Part shown: piece by piece, positions 27,741-38,448 of the stretch | Numbering within the stretch: the first letter of the stretch is position 1 | How the letters are laid out: each line of letters opens with the position of its first letter | Source of the DNA: Methanobrevibacter sp. | GTDB taxonomy: Archaea > Methanobacteriota > Methanobacteria > Methanobacteriales > Methanobacteriaceae | Direction of reading: 5' to 3' | NCBI RefSeq assembly: GCF_030539875.1 | Contig: NZ_JAUNXI010000007.1 | Location: 1-64,000, forward strand | Length of the DNA stretch: 64,000 bases | The notes under the pieces: model-generated | Seen by the model: only the letters and a program-made list of their open reading frames with translations | What the model was told of the DNA's origin: nothing | Database searches by the model: none | Program-made: the position numbers and the translations under genes

Positions 27741-29819
27741 TTAATTTTTTACAAATAAACTTATTTTTTCGGCAAGCTTAGGACCGATGCCTTCAACCTT
27801 TTGCAGTTCATTTTCTGAAACATTGCTTAAATCATTTCCAAAAATATTTACAAGATTCCTTGCTCTTTTTCTACCGAGTCTTTTAACGCCAACGACCAGA
27901 GGAATGATGTCTGTTTTAACTCCGTAATACAGTCTTGCAGACAGTAAATCATAGTCTTTTAAATTGGAATAATTTCCAAGAACTTCTGAAGTGTTTTTTG
28001 CAAATTTCACAAGCCGTGATGCTTCATAAGCTGATCTTCTTGTGGAGGCGGAATAAACATTGTACTTATTTTCTATTTCATATTCGCTTCTTTCATTAAT
28101 CCATTCAATTAATGAAACAGTAGTTGCTTCAGGGTTTCCAATGTCAACGGCAAATAAACCTGATTCTGATAGTTTGTCACGTACTGGATCTTTTGATTTT
28201 CTTCCCTTAAAGCTTATTAATGGCAGGTCAGGTGTTTCGGAGAGTGCATAAATAAACTCTTCAACATTAATTTCATCAATGCCTGAAATGTATTCCTTAA
28301 TTTTAACTGCAGTTTCAACAGCATAATTGGATTTGGCAATTAAATTACCAAAATCAGTGGTTTTAAATCCTTCTGGTGTGGCTCTGATAATTCCGTTCTG
28401 AAGTAAAAATTCCAATGCGCTTTCAAGTTCATATACTAAACTATACTCTGCAAATGTTCCCATTGAAGGATTATTGCTCATTTGATAACCATAAAAAGTC
28501 TTTTTAAAGAAATCTGTAAGCTCATCTAAATTTTTAGATAAGGAAGAAGCAATTTGGGCAATAATCTGTTTGTAAATTGCATCTTTATTGTCAACTAATT
28601 TTGAGTTTGTCTGTTCAACATCTCCTTCAACATAATACTCTTCTAAGTTTTGAGCTTCTTCCATTGTTTTTGCAATGATATAAGAATACCCCACGTCGTC
28701 ATATTGGGGCCTTCCGGCTCTTCCTGACATCTGTTCATAATCAAAAACAGGTATCGGCTGAGGTCCGTTATTGGTCCAGCGGGTGTGATCTCTGATTACA
28801 ACAGTTTTTGATGGCAAATTAACTCCATACATCAAACTTGGAGTTGCAGTAATCATTAAAATGTTTCCTTTTCTAAATTCATCTTCAATTATTTCCTTTT
28901 GTTCATTAAAAAGACCTGCGTGGTGGAATGCAACGCCAAGTTCAGCGGCTTCCGCCAGTTTCAAACATGTGCTTGTTGGAAGTGATCCTTTTTTCTTTGG
29001 AACTTCCAATAGCTTATCGGAAACTTCCTTAAATCTTTTTCTCTGTTTTTTGTTTATTTTTTTATTGATTTTCTTTGCAACATATGTTGCTAAGCTTTCA
29101 GTAAACCTTCTTGTTGAAACAAACGCCAGTGCCTGTGATTTGTCTTTAATTGCTTTTTCAACAATCTTGACTATTACGTCATTTTTATTTTTTGTATTAA
29201 ACATTTCCGCATCTAATACTTCCTTGTGTAATGGAACCGGCCTGTAATCATGCTCCACGCAGGTTCCTTCAAGCCAAGATTCAATTTCTTCGATATTTTT
29301 CAAAGTGGCCGAAAGAGCGATAATTCTCATTTTCGGATTTATTATCTTTGCTCTTGTTATTGCGGCTTCAAGTGTCGGACCTCTTGTATATTCACCGATC
29401 ATGTGGAATTCGTCAATAATCAAGGTATCCACATCTCTTAGAGTATTCCAGGAAAATCTTGTAAGGGCATCAAATGACTCAAAAACCATAACTGATAAAT
29501 CTGCGCTGGAAGGATGTTTTCCCACATTAATTCCATTTTCTTCAAATGCTTTAAATTCTTTAATTTTTTCATTTTGAATCGAAAGAAGAGGAGCTGCATA
29601 AACCGCTTTCCCATTATTTAATATTGTTTTTAAAGCAGGCAATATTCCTAAAATGGTTTTTCCACTTGCAGTGGGTATTGAAATTATGTAATTTGAATCA
29701 TCCTCCAAATATCCTGATTCAATCACTGCTTTTTGAGCAGGATTAAAGTCTTTAATATATGGATAAGCGCTATTGATTATTTTTTTAATATCAGTATCTA
29801 AATTTTCCATTTTAATCAT
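27741..29819 (-). CDS. hel308: Hel308 (Ski2-like) DNA helicase
   Basis: 692 residues. Motif I is IPTASGKT, motif II DEFH, motif III SATL, motif VI QMSGRAGRPQYD. The C-terminus has helix-hairpin-helix motifs (RLGRKRARNLVNIFG and VEGIGPKLAEKI). Hel308 unwinds lagging strands at stalled forks. The residue after DE is Phe rather than the more common Ala or Val in the box. ATG 29819 or the ATG at 29810 could be used; no Shine-Dalgarno is seen, which fits a leaderless message. Confidence 0.9.
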   Translation of the reverse strand: MIKMENLDTDIKKIINSAYPYIKDFNPAQKAVIESGYLEDDSNYIISIPTASGKTILGILPALKTILNNGKAVYAAPLLSIQNEKIKEFKAFEENGINVGKHPSSADLSVMVFESFDALTRFSWNTLRDVDTLIIDEFHMIGEYTRGPTLEAAITRAKIINPKMRIIALSATLKNIEEIESWLEGTCVEHDYRPVPLHKEVLDAEMFNTKNKNDVIVKIVEKAIKDKSQALAFVSTRRFTESLATYVAKKINKKINKKQRKRFKEVSDKLLEVPKKKGSLPTSTCLKLAEAAELGVAFHHAGLFNEQKEIIEDEFRKGNILMITATPSLMYGVNLPSKTVVIRDHTRWTNNGPQPIPVFDYEQMSGRAGRPQYDDVGYSYIIAKTMEEAQNLEEYYVEGDVEQTNSKLVDNKDAIYKQIIAQIASSLSKNLDELTDFFKKTFYGYQMSNNPSMGTFAEYSLVYELESALEFLLQNGIIRATPEGFKTTDFGNLIAKSNYAVETAVKIKEYISGIDEINVEEFIYALSETPDLPLISFKGRKSKDPVRDKLSESGLFAVDIGNPEATTVSLIEWINERSEYEIENKYNVYSASTRRSAYEASRLVKFAKNTSEVLGNYSNLKDYDLLSARLYYGVKTDIIPLVVGVKRLGRKRARNLVNIFGNDLSNVSENELQKVEGIGPKLAEKISLFVKN

Positions 29820-29948
29820 TTATTCTTATTTTTTTTATTTATATTAAATATTTGTAGAGAGCATTTGAAACCATTTTTTAAAAGTAACAATTATATATTA
29901 CTAATTATTAAAATAGTTACAAATTAATGTAAAATAGGAGAATTTATA

Positions 29949-30212
29949 ATGACAATTAAAGTAGAAGTATTTTCAACCAATTCATGTCCACATTGCCCTG
30001 TCGCTATTGAAGTCGCTGAGAAGGCTAAAGATAAATTTGGCGATGCAATTGATGTGGAATCAGTAAAAATCGATGAAAGTATGGAAAATAGACAAAGGGC
30101 TATTGATTATCAAATCATGGCCGTACCCACTATTATAATTGATGGTGAGGTTGCCTTTGTCGGCGCACCGACCGAATCCCAACTTATCGAAAAATTAGAA
30201 TCTATGTTATAG
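29949..30212 (+). CDS. Small thioredoxin/glutaredoxin-like protein
   Basis: 87 residues with the redox motif CPHC at residues about 13-16 and the cis-Pro segment VPTIIIDG. It has the size and motif of the archaeal thioredoxin group typified by MJ0307. It would reduce disulfides in the cytoplasm. TAGGAG precedes the ATG. Confidence 0.8.
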   Translation: MTIKVEVFSTNSCPHCPVAIEVAEKAKDKFGDAIDVESVKIDESMENRQRAIDYQIMAVPTIIIDGEVAFVGAPTESQLIEKLESML

Positions 30213-30244
30213 ATTCTCTCTTTTTTTTATTCTTTTTAATTAAA

Positions 30245-31321
30245 ATGACAAATGATAATTATACTGGTGTAACCACCGGCACTATAGCAACTGCATGTTC
30301 TCTTGCAGCATTAGATGCAATTTTAGGCGCTCCCGACATTGTCTGTGTTAGAGTTGAAACTCCAAAAGATGTGCTGGACATCTTAATTGACGAGTGCAAA
30401 ACTATTTCTCAAAATAAGGCTTATGCAGTAGCTCATAAAAATCCGTATAACGATCCGGATGTAACTGTCAATTTGGACATTGTTGCCGCTGTTGAATTAT
30501 TTGACAGAACTGGTGAAAAATCCAATGTTGTCATTACCGGAGGGGAGGGCGTTGGAATAATTACAAAGCCGGGTCTTCAGATTCCCATTGGAGATTATGC
30601 AATCAATCCTGTGCCTCAAAGTATGATTGTCAAAAACCTGTCAGATAAAGTCCCTGAAGGAAAAGTTGCTAAAATCTCAATTTCTATTCCTAAGGGAAAG
30701 GAAATAGCTAAAAAAACCATGAATCCCAAACTGGGAATTGTCGGGGGAATTTCTATTCTTGGAACTACTGGAATTGCAAGGTCAATGTCCAGTGAAGCAT
30801 ATAAAAATTCAATCGTTACACAAATTGACGTTGCAATCGCTTCAAACATTTCCGATTTGGTATTTGTCCCTGGTAATATCGGAGAAAAGTTAGCATTAAA
30901 GCAATTGAACATTACAGGAGAGCAGGTTATTCAAACAGGTAATTTTGTTGGTTTCATGTTTGAGGAAGCCGTCAAACGGGGAATCACTAAATTCATTTAT
31001 TTCGGCCATATAGGCAAGCTAATCAAAGTTGCCGGAGGCATTTTCGATACCAAGCATGCTGTTGCTGACGGCAGACGTGAAATAATGGTTACTCATGCCG
31101 CTTTATGCGGTGTCGATAAGCAAAATCTTCAAAAATTATTTGATTCAAAAACCACTGATGATATGATGTCTATTTTAGATGAACTTGGAGTTTCTCTTGA
31201 AGTTTCAAATAGTATTGCTCTTGCTATTCATGATAGATGCATGCAACGCTTTGATTTGGATTTGACTGTTATCTTAGTGGATATGGAAGGTAATTATTTA
31301 AACAATAATTTTATTATATAA
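30245..31321 (+). CDS. cbiD: Cobalt-precorrin-5B (C1)-methyltransferase
   Basis: 358 residues, the normal CbiD length, starting with the family block YTGVTTGTIATACSLAA. It methylates C1 of cobalt-precorrin-5B in anaerobic cobamide synthesis, required for the corrinoid of Mtr methyltransferase. It lies 33 bases after the thioredoxin gene; no clear Shine-Dalgarno is seen. Confidence 0.9.
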   Translation: MTNDNYTGVTTGTIATACSLAALDAILGAPDIVCVRVETPKDVLDILIDECKTISQNKAYAVAHKNPYNDPDVTVNLDIVAAVELFDRTGEKSNVVITGGEGVGIITKPGLQIPIGDYAINPVPQSMIVKNLSDKVPEGKVAKISISIPKGKEIAKKTMNPKLGIVGGISILGTTGIARSMSSEAYKNSIVTQIDVAIASNISDLVFVPGNIGEKLALKQLNITGEQVIQTGNFVGFMFEEAVKRGITKFIYFGHIGKLIKVAGGIFDTKHAVADGRREIMVTHAALCGVDKQNLQKLFDSKTTDDMMSILDELGVSLEVSNSIALAIHDRCMQRFDLDLTVILVDMEGNYLNNNFII

Positions 31322-31354
31322 TATTATATAGTAATCAATTTGGAGTTTAATTTT

Positions 31355-32437
31355 ATGAAAATAGCTATGGTAGGCCAATTCCCTCCTCATGTAGGTGGTG
31401 TTGGAGTTCATATTCATACCTTGTCAAAAAAATTAGTTGAAGAAGGTCATGAAGTTTACGTAATCACCTATCCTCACAAAGATATTAAGGACATTGACGG
31501 AATTCATGTTATAGGAACTAAAGGAATAAATCTTCCAGGTATTCGGGGGCTGATGTTTAAGAATAATGCAAAAAAAGCTTTAGAAAATCTTTTAGAAAAA
31601 GAGGATATTGATATTATTCATGGGCATTATTTGTTTCCCGCAGGTGCAGCGGCTGTTGAAGTTGGAAAGAAACACGGAATCAAAACATATGTTACTGCAC
31701 ATGGTTCTGACATGTTTGAAGTATATAAAAAACAGCCGTTACTCAGATTTTTACTTAAAAAAGTTCTAAGAGATGCAGACGGTGTTTTTGTTGTAAGCAA
31801 TGCCTTGAAACATGAAGTTATTGCAACAGGAGTTGCTGGAATCGCAAATAAAACTAAAATTTCCTGGAACTCTGTTGATATCGATAAATTTTCGCCAAAA
31901 GAAAATGATTCCTTTAAAAAAGAAAATAAACTGGATGATAAACCAATCGTTCTTTTTGTAGGTAATTTAATTAAAAGAAAAAATGCAGAGTCTCTATTGG
32001 AAGCAAAAAAGGTATCTGAAAGTGATTATTATTTGGTTATTGTTGGTGATGGGCCGCTATTTAAGAGATTAAACAAAAAAGTGCAAGAGGAAAACATTCA
32101 TGATGTGATTTTCACAGGTTCTAGAGATGATATTGAAAATATTATTCCGAGCTGTGACGTGCTGATTTTGCCGTCATTTTCAGAAAGCTTCGGGTTGGTT
32201 TTAATCGAAGCATTAGCATGTGGAAAACCTGTCATTGGAAGTGATGTTGGGGGAATTAGTGAAATAATTAATGATGATGTGGGTCTGCTTGTTAATCCAA
32301 ATAAAATTTCTTCTATATCAAAAGCAATCGATACCATTATTGATGATGATGAACTTAGATTGGCTTTATCACTTAATGCTCGAAATAGGGCAATTGATTT
32401 TTCTGAAGTTACAATTCCTTATGATGAGGTTGATTAA
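31355..32437 (+). CDS. Family 4 glycosyltransferase (GT-B fold)
   Basis: About 360 residues. The N-terminal HVGGVGVHIHTLSKKL and C-terminal SFSESFGLVLIEALACGKPVIGSDVGG (with the E-x7-E signature) place it in GT4. The donor and acceptor are unknown; surface glycan or glycolipid synthesis is likely. ATG 31355 has GGAGT upstream. Its stop overlaps the aroK start by one base. Confidence 0.8.
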   Translation: MKIAMVGQFPPHVGGVGVHIHTLSKKLVEEGHEVYVITYPHKDIKDIDGIHVIGTKGINLPGIRGLMFKNNAKKALENLLEKEDIDIIHGHYLFPAGAAAVEVGKKHGIKTYVTAHGSDMFEVYKKQPLLRFLLKKVLRDADGVFVVSNALKHEVIATGVAGIANKTKISWNSVDIDKFSPKENDSFKKENKLDDKPIVLFVGNLIKRKNAESLLEAKKVSESDYYLVIVGDGPLFKRLNKKVQEENIHDVIFTGSRDDIENIIPSCDVLILPSFSESFGLVLIEALACGKPVIGSDVGGISEIINDDVGLLVNPNKISSISKAIDTIIDDDELRLALSLNARNRAIDFSEVTIPYDEVD

Positions 32438-33303
32438 TGAAAAAAATTGTTAGATCCCCAGGTTCCGCCACAATAATTAACGCTATTGCAACAGGTTTTG
32501 GTTCCGCATTCGGCATAGGTCTTGATATTGAATGCGTTGCTAAAACAACAAATGAATCTATAAAATGTTCAAATGATGTCGGTGCAGACACTGGATTAAT
32601 GGAAATCTGCGTTAAAGATGTTTTTAACCATTATGGCATTGATGAATCCGAATTTGGAATCGATTTAAAAACAAAATCAAAGCTGCCAATGGCATCAGGT
32701 TTATCCAGCAGCAGCGCATCATCCAATGCCATTGTTAAAGCCACGTCTTCAATCATATCTGAAGAATTCAATCTGAAACCTTTAGATGATTTGGATATTA
32801 TTAATATGGCAATTGATGCATCATTAAAAGCAGGAGTCACTATAACCGGTTCATTTGACGATGCTACTGCTTCTTACTTTGGGGGAGTTGTGGTAACTGA
32901 TAATGTTAATAGAAAATTCATCATTAAAGAAAAGATGGGGGAATACTCCATTTTAGTTTACATGCCTGATTATTGCTCAAAATCAGGAGATTCGAATAAA
33001 AATAGGATGAAATTATTGGCACCATTAGTAGAAACAGCCTTTGAGTTTGCACGCAATAAGGATTATTTTAAAGCATTAACTTTAAACGGACTGATATATT
33101 CGGCAGCTCTGGGATTTAATTCATCAATAGCTATTGATGCAATTGAATCTGGAGCTATTGCATCAGGTTTATCCGGAACAGGTTCTTCTTTTGTAGCTGT
33201 TGCAGGTGATGATTCAATCGATAATATTAAATATGCATGGAATAAATATGAAGGTATGGTAATAGAGACAAAAACTGATAACGTAGGATGTAAGATATTA
33301 TGA
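32437..33303 (+). CDS. aroK: Archaeal shikimate kinase (GHMP type)
   Basis: 288 residues. The GHMP ATP loop is LPMASGLSSSSASSNAI (about residues 83-99), and KAGVTITGSFDDATASYFGG is the stretch typical of archaeal shikimate kinase, not of homoserine or mevalonate kinases. The C-terminal GLSGTGSSF loop completes the fold. It phosphorylates shikimate in aromatic amino-acid synthesis; chorismate mutase lies two genes downstream, which supports the call. Its stop overlaps the ATG of the secreted M14-type gene (ATGA). Confidence 0.88.
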   Translation: MKKIVRSPGSATIINAIATGFGSAFGIGLDIECVAKTTNESIKCSNDVGADTGLMEICVKDVFNHYGIDESEFGIDLKTKSKLPMASGLSSSSASSNAIVKATSSIISEEFNLKPLDDLDIINMAIDASLKAGVTITGSFDDATASYFGGVVVTDNVNRKFIIKEKMGEYSILVYMPDYCSKSGDSNKNRMKLLAPLVETAFEFARNKDYFKALTLNGLIYSAALGFNSSIAIDAIESGAIASGLSGTGSSFVAVAGDDSIDNIKYAWNKYEGMVIETKTDNVGCKIL

Positions 33304-34526
33304 AAAAAAGATATTTTATATTGCTGTTACTTTTTGGCTTAATATGTAGCTTGTCAGTTGTTTCAGCATCTGAAAACATATCCCTTTCCAATACAACCGG
33401 AACTGGTGATATGGGTGTATTGCAGGATAATACTCCTGTAGTGGTAGCAAACAATAACACTTCATCTTCAGATAATTCTACAACTGATGATAATGGCGCT
33501 TCTTTTAAAAATGACACTTCGGACAATTCAACTCCAACAGTTAATGACAGTCCTAGGGTGGATAAAGTTATTACAAAACATGTCACTTCGACTTATGGAA
33601 CTGTTGCCAAATATACTGTTAAAGTTCTTGATCAATTCGGAAAGCCGATGCCCGGAAAGGCTGTAGCCGTCACTCTCAATAAAAAGACTATTGAAAGATT
33701 AACAGATGAGAATGGTATGGTTACTTTCACCCTTAATTGTCAGGCTGGAAATTATATAATCAATTATCAAGTTGATAATGTAAGCGGAAACAACTCTTAT
33801 AAAGTTAAAAATAAGATTTCACTTTCTATTTTAAAGTGGGGTCTTAAAGGGGATGTTTCTAAAGTTGCGCTGATTAAAAAGAACATGCCTAATAATGTTT
33901 GGGTAAAAAAAGCTGTTGCAGCAACTAAAAACGGTATTCCATTATTGACGTTTACCGGTGGAAAAGGAAAAGTTGTTTTTATGACTGCAGGTGTTCACGG
34001 CAATGAATTGTCTTCTATTGTTGCGGCAATGAAGATGATTAGTCATTTAACTGATAATCCGATTAAGGGAACTGTCTACATAATGCCATTCGTCAATGTC
34101 AAAGCAATTTCTAAAAAAGTTAGATTCACAGACAAGGATTATAATCGTATAGCTTCTAAATCGGGCACTATACCTAATAAAATTGTTAATTTGGTTGTTA
34201 AATATAAATGTGACTCATATGGTGATTTTCACACTACAAAACCTGGTGGTGTTCCTGGAAAGAATATTGTGATGGGATCTAAAGGTCCTGCATCAAAAAG
34301 TGCAACACTTACAAATTACATTGCCAAATCCTGTAAGGTGAATCAGAAAGTTTACAAATATGCCGGTGAGAAATACCCAGGGTCATTATTTGAAATGGTT
34401 AATAAGAAAAAAATTACATCAGTTATCTGCGAAGTAATGATTAAACACAATACTGTATCTGCAAAAACAATTAATACTTCGTATAATATGATGAAATATT
34501 TTTTAAAATTTAATTCAATAATATGA
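33300..34526 (+). CDS. Secreted M14/aspartoacylase-type zinc hydrolase with Ig-like domain
   Basis: 408 residues. Signal peptide about 1-23 (ends VVSA), then an Asn/Ser/Thr/Asp-rich linker (24-85) with many N-glycosylation sites, a Big/Ig-like beta domain (about 90-170), and a C-terminal catalytic domain. There, GVHGNE gives zinc ligands H233 and E236, DYNR (280-283) equals the DLNR motif, DFH (309-311) gives H311, and CEVM gives the catalytic Glu E378. This is the M14 carboxypeptidase/AstE-AspA pattern. A secreted enzyme of this kind in a pseudomurein-walled cell could trim wall peptides; that is inference. Its ATG overlaps the aroK stop, an odd partner for an exported protein. Confidence 0.75.
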   Translation: MKKRYFILLLLFGLICSLSVVSASENISLSNTTGTGDMGVLQDNTPVVVANNNTSSSDNSTTDDNGASFKNDTSDNSTPTVNDSPRVDKVITKHVTSTYGTVAKYTVKVLDQFGKPMPGKAVAVTLNKKTIERLTDENGMVTFTLNCQAGNYIINYQVDNVSGNNSYKVKNKISLSILKWGLKGDVSKVALIKKNMPNNVWVKKAVAATKNGIPLLTFTGGKGKVVFMTAGVHGNELSSIVAAMKMISHLTDNPIKGTVYIMPFVNVKAISKKVRFTDKDYNRIASKSGTIPNKIVNLVVKYKCDSYGDFHTTKPGGVPGKNIVMGSKGPASKSATLTNYIAKSCKVNQKVYKYAGEKYPGSLFEMVNKKKITSVICEVMIKHNTVSAKTINTSYNMMKYFLKFNSII

Positions 34527-34703
34527 ATAAATTTTTTCATATTTCTTTTATTTTTAATTTCTAATGGCAGTGCAGGATTTTGGACCATTAATGATAAAAT
34601 CATACATATTTTTGAAAGAGTCCAAAGTCAATTAATCATATAGTTTATATACTAGGTTAATCATAACTTATATTATTATCATTATTATCAATTTGGTGAT
34701 TTT

Positions 34704-35045
34704 TTGGATAGAAGTTATGAAATTAAATCTTTTAAAAGTAAAAAAGAAGCTGAAGAACTTCTACTAAAATCAAGAAAATCTATTGATGAAATTGATAGTC
34801 AATTATTCGATTTGATTTCTCAGAGAACTGCTCTTGCAAAAAATATAGCTCTTTCTAAAGATTATCTTGGAATGCCTATTTTTGATGAATCTAGAGAAAA
34901 AGCTGTTCATGAAAAGATTAAGCGATTGTCTGAAGAAAAAAATCTTGATGTTGATATTATTGATCAAATAGTTACCATGTTGACTATTTTAAATAAAAAT
35001 GAGCAAAAAGGAATTTTAAGGAGGAATGTTGATGGGCAATATTAG
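34704..35045 (+). CDS. aroQ: Chorismate mutase (AroQ type)
   Basis: 113 residues, all-helical AroQ fold with [25 protein letters not shown] near residues 24-48. It converts chorismate to prephenate for Phe/Tyr synthesis. Start TTG 34704 is set by GGTGAT at good spacing. It overlaps the S17e gene. Confidence 0.85.
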   Translation: MDRSYEIKSFKSKKEAEELLLKSRKSIDEIDSQLFDLISQRTALAKNIALSKDYLGMPIFDESREKAVHEKIKRLSEEKNLDVDIIDQIVTMLTILNKNEQKGILRRNVDGQY

Positions 35046-35229
35046 AACTTCATTTGTTAAACGTTTAGCAAAAGAACTTATTGAAACTCACAAAGGTGTT
35101 TTCACTACTGATTTTGAAGAAAACAAAAAATTAGTACAAGAATACTCTACTGTAAGTACTAAACATTTAAGAAATAAAATTGCAGGATATGTAACTAGGC
35201 TTGTAAGGTTAGAACAAACCAGAGACTAA
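35032..35229 (+). CDS. rps17e: Ribosomal protein S17e
   Basis: 65 residues, the archaeal S17e core ([20 protein letters not shown], then [17 protein letters not shown]). ATG 35032 is chosen because AAGGAGG (35018-35024) is seven bases away, while the in-frame ATG at 35026 is too close. It overlaps the end of aroQ, so expression is coupled. Confidence 0.92.
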   Translation: MGNIRTSFVKRLAKELIETHKGVFTTDFEENKKLVQEYSTVSTKHLRNKIAGYVTRLVRLEQTRD

Positions 35230-35494
35230 GCTTTTTTTCATATTTTCTATTACTCTTTTTTTATTTAATTATTTTTTAATTTTAAACTTTTTTTGGATTT
35301 TTTTCTAAAATATTTCTTTTAAAATAAGTTGAGGGTTTATAAAAAACAAAAAAGAAAAAAATCACACAATTTTCTGACAGTCCCGTTTATTTTATAAAGT
35401 TTATTAATATGGTTAGATAAAAATATATATGGATATTTTATAATTGATATTTTGACATAATTTCAATGAATTTTTTAAGAAATAGGTGAACTTA

Positions 35495-36715
35495 ATGGAT
35501 TTGATAGTAGTAAAATTTGGTGGAACCTCGGTAGGTGATGGTTCCAGGATTAAAAAAGCGGCACAGTCCGTTGTAAATGAGTATATGAAAGGCAATCAAG
35601 TAGTAGTTGTAGTTTCAGCTGTTAACAAGACCACTGATGAGCTCATTGGATTATCCAATGATGCTATTGGAGGAAGCATGACTGATAAGCAGAAGGCAGA
35701 AATTATGGCTATGGGAGAATTAACTAGTGCTAGATTGTTTTCAGCAACTATTGAATCTTTAGGTGTAAAGTCTGAATTTGTTGATCCTTATAATGAATTA
35801 TGGCCAATCATAACTGATTCCAATTCTTTAGATGCAAAAATAGATTTGAATACCACTCACAAGAAAACTGATGGAATTAAACGTCTTGTTAATCAGGGTG
35901 TTGTACCGGTTATCTGCGGATTTTTAGGAAAAGGTCCTAGTGGGGAAATTACAACTTTGGGAAGAGGCGGAAGTGATATCACCGCATTTTTAATGGGGCA
36001 TTGTTTAGATGCAAATGAAGTTGTCATTGTCACTGATGTTGATGGAGTAATGTCAACTGATCCTAATAAAATTGAGGATGCCGAATTACTGGATGACATA
36101 TCTGTTGAGGAATTAAGGGACTTGGCCACTCATGGAGCACAGGTTTTACATCCTCATGCATTAAAATATAAAGATCCATTAATAAGTGCAAAAATTATTA
36201 ATTTTGAAAACGGGGATTTGACCTCAAAGGGAACTCGTATTGTGGGGCCTTTTGAAGGTGAAATGCTAAAATGCGTTACCCTTTATAAGGAACCTATTTC
36301 ACTTATAGCTATTGTGGGAGAAGCAATGCTTAAAAAAGTTGGTTTGATGGCTAGTTTAACTACTGCCCTCGCCAATGAAGGCATTAATATTTTCGGTATA
36401 TCTGCAGGTCAAAATTCAATTACTGTATTTGTAAATAAATCCGATTCTAATAAAGCATATTACTTATTGCATCAGCTGGTAGTTGATACGGATGTTTTAA
36501 GTTCTTTATCACTTGGAAGAGATACAGCCATGATAACTTTTGTCAGTCCGGACATTATCGAAACTCCAGGCATCATATCTGATGTTACCGAACCGCTTAG
36601 AAAAAATAACATCAATATTTTAGAAATCACTTCATCACAAACAGCGATTGTTGTATTTGTTGATTGGGAAGATGGTGAAAAAGCTCATGAATTAATTAAA
36701 GAGGTTTTAGAATGA
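35495..36715 (+). CDS. lysC: Aspartate kinase
   Basis: About 406 residues. The kinase domain begins [13 protein letters not shown] and contains [12 protein letters not shown]; two ACT domains follow (from about residue 270), implying feedback control by an end product. First step of Lys, Thr and Met synthesis. ATG 35495 has TAGGTGA upstream. First gene of a lysC-dapA-dapB-asd operon. The 265-bp region before it holds a TATA-like AAAATATATATG near 35418-35432 and nothing else clear. Confidence 0.92.
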   Translation: MDLIVVKFGGTSVGDGSRIKKAAQSVVNEYMKGNQVVVVVSAVNKTTDELIGLSNDAIGGSMTDKQKAEIMAMGELTSARLFSATIESLGVKSEFVDPYNELWPIITDSNSLDAKIDLNTTHKKTDGIKRLVNQGVVPVICGFLGKGPSGEITTLGRGGSDITAFLMGHCLDANEVVIVTDVDGVMSTDPNKIEDAELLDDISVEELRDLATHGAQVLHPHALKYKDPLISAKIINFENGDLTSKGTRIVGPFEGEMLKCVTLYKEPISLIAIVGEAMLKKVGLMASLTTALANEGINIFGISAGQNSITVFVNKSDSNKAYYLLHQLVVDTDVLSSLSLGRDTAMITFVSPDIIETPGIISDVTEPLRKNNINILEITSSQTAIVVFVDWEDGEKAHELIKEVLE

Positions 36716-37605
36716 ATTTTGAAGGAACATATGTTGCAATGGTCACTCCATTTACGAAAGAGGGAACTTTTGATGAAGAAGGTTTTAGATCAAATATCAA
36801 TTATTTGATTGATTTGGGAGTAAATGGTTTAGTTGGTGCAGGAACTACCGGTGAATCCGCTACTATGGGTCACGATGAACATCAGAAAGTCATCGAAGTT
36901 TTAGTAGATGAAGTTGATGGCAGGGTTGATGCTATTGCAGGAACAGGAAGTAATTCCACATCCGAAGCTTTATCTCTCACTAAACATGCTTGTGATGTCG
37001 GTGCTGACGGTGCTTTGTTGATTACTCCATATTATAATAAACCGCAGCAGCACGCTTTAATAAAACATTATGGGGATATTGCGAATTCTTGCGATATTCC
37101 AATTATCGTATATAATGTTCCGTCACGTACCGGATGCAATATTGAAGTGGATACTGCTGTTGAACTTGCTAAAATTGACGGTATAGATGCTATTAAAGAA
37201 GCAAGTGGAAGTGTTGATAAAGTGTCAGATATTTACAGGGCTCTTTGTCATGAAGGTCTTGAAGACAAATTCAATATTCTCTCAGGTGAAGACTCTTTAA
37301 CTTTGCCGATTATGGCAGTTGGAGGTACAGGTGTAATTAGTGCATCAGCAAATATTGATGCTAAAAGAATGGTTTTAATGGTTGACAGCATCTTAAATGA
37401 TGATTATACAAGAGCATTGGAACTTCACTATGAAATGTTGGAATTGATAAGGGCTCTTTTCATTGAAAGCAATCCTGTTCCTGTAAAAACAGCAATGGGT
37501 TTAATGGGTCTTCCTTCAGGACCGTTAAGACAGCCATTATGTGATATGAAAGAAGAAAACTTAGAAATTCTTAAAAAAGCATTAAAAGATTCTAATTTAA
37601 TTTAA
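36712..37605 (+). CDS. dapA: 4-hydroxy-tetrahydrodipicolinate synthase
   Basis: 297 residues. [16 protein letters not shown] and [10 protein letters not shown] are the DapA hallmarks; the Schiff-base Lys is in IDAIKEASG. It condenses aspartate semialdehyde with pyruvate. Its start overlaps the lysC stop (ATGA). Confidence 0.95.
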   Translation: MNFEGTYVAMVTPFTKEGTFDEEGFRSNINYLIDLGVNGLVGAGTTGESATMGHDEHQKVIEVLVDEVDGRVDAIAGTGSNSTSEALSLTKHACDVGADGALLITPYYNKPQQHALIKHYGDIANSCDIPIIVYNVPSRTGCNIEVDTAVELAKIDGIDAIKEASGSVDKVSDIYRALCHEGLEDKFNILSGEDSLTLPIMAVGGTGVISASANIDAKRMVLMVDSILNDDYTRALELHYEMLELIRALFIESNPVPVKTAMGLMGLPSGPLRQPLCDMKEENLEILKKALKDSNLI

Positions 37606-37617
37606 ATGGGTAATAAT

Positions 37618-38439
37618 ATGATTAAAGTAGCAGTAACTGGGGCTGCTGGAAGAATGGGCTCTGGTATTATTAAAAGAATTACTGAACAAGATGATATGGA
37701 AGTAGTTGCAGCTATTGAGAGACCAGAAACTCCTTTTGCAGGCAAAGATGCAGGTCTTCAGGCAGGTATTGACGAACTTGGTGTTGAAATAGTCGGGTCT
37801 GAAAACTTGGAAAAAGCATTAAAGGATTCTGGTGCTGAAGTATTGGTTGATTTTACTATTGCTCCGGCTGCTGTTGAAACAATTAAGGTAGCTACTTCTT
37901 GTGGAGTAAATATTGTTGTGGGAACTACCGGTTTTAGTGATGAACAGATGGCTTTGAACATTAAAAATGTCGAAGATAACAATGTGGGTGCTGTTATCTC
38001 ATCAAACATGGCTATAGGGGTTAATGTGTTTTTCAATACATTAAAAAGACTTGCTCCTCTATTATATGATTATGATATTGAAATTATTGAAGCCCATCAC
38101 AATCAAAAAGCTGATGCTCCTTCAGGAACAGCGATGACTGCATTTGAAGTAATTGCAAAAGAATTAGATAGGGATCCTGAAGAAGTTGGAATTTTTGGAA
38201 GAAACGGATTGGTTGGAAAAAGAACTCCTGAAGAAATTGGAGTTCATGCTATTCGTGGCGGAGATATTGTCGGAGACCACACAGTAATGTTTGTGGGCGA
38301 AGGTGAAAGATTGGAAGTTAAACATCAGGCTCATACCAGGGAAGTATTTATTGCAGGCGTAATTAGGGCTATAAGATATGTGCCTACTGCACAAAAAGGT
38401 ACTGTGAGCAGTATGAATGATGTATTAGGTTTGGAATAG
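37618..38439 (+). CDS. dapB: 4-hydroxy-tetrahydrodipicolinate reductase
   Basis: About 273 residues. NAD(P) loop VTGAAGRMGSGI and catalytic HHNQKADAPSGTA block. ATG 37618 is preferred over ATG 37606 because GGGTAAT lies just before it and the protein then begins MIKVAVTGA as in relatives. Third gene of the lysine operon. Confidence 0.95.
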   Translation: MIKVAVTGAAGRMGSGIIKRITEQDDMEVVAAIERPETPFAGKDAGLQAGIDELGVEIVGSENLEKALKDSGAEVLVDFTIAPAAVETIKVATSCGVNIVVGTTGFSDEQMALNIKNVEDNNVGAVISSNMAIGVNVFFNTLKRLAPLLYDYDIEIIEAHHNQKADAPSGTAMTAFEVIAKELDRDPEEVGIFGRNGLVGKRTPEEIGVHAIRGGDIVGDHTVMFVGEGERLEVKHQAHTREVFIAGVIRAIRYVPTAQKGTVSSMNDVLGLE

Positions 38440-38448
38440 GTGAATTAT

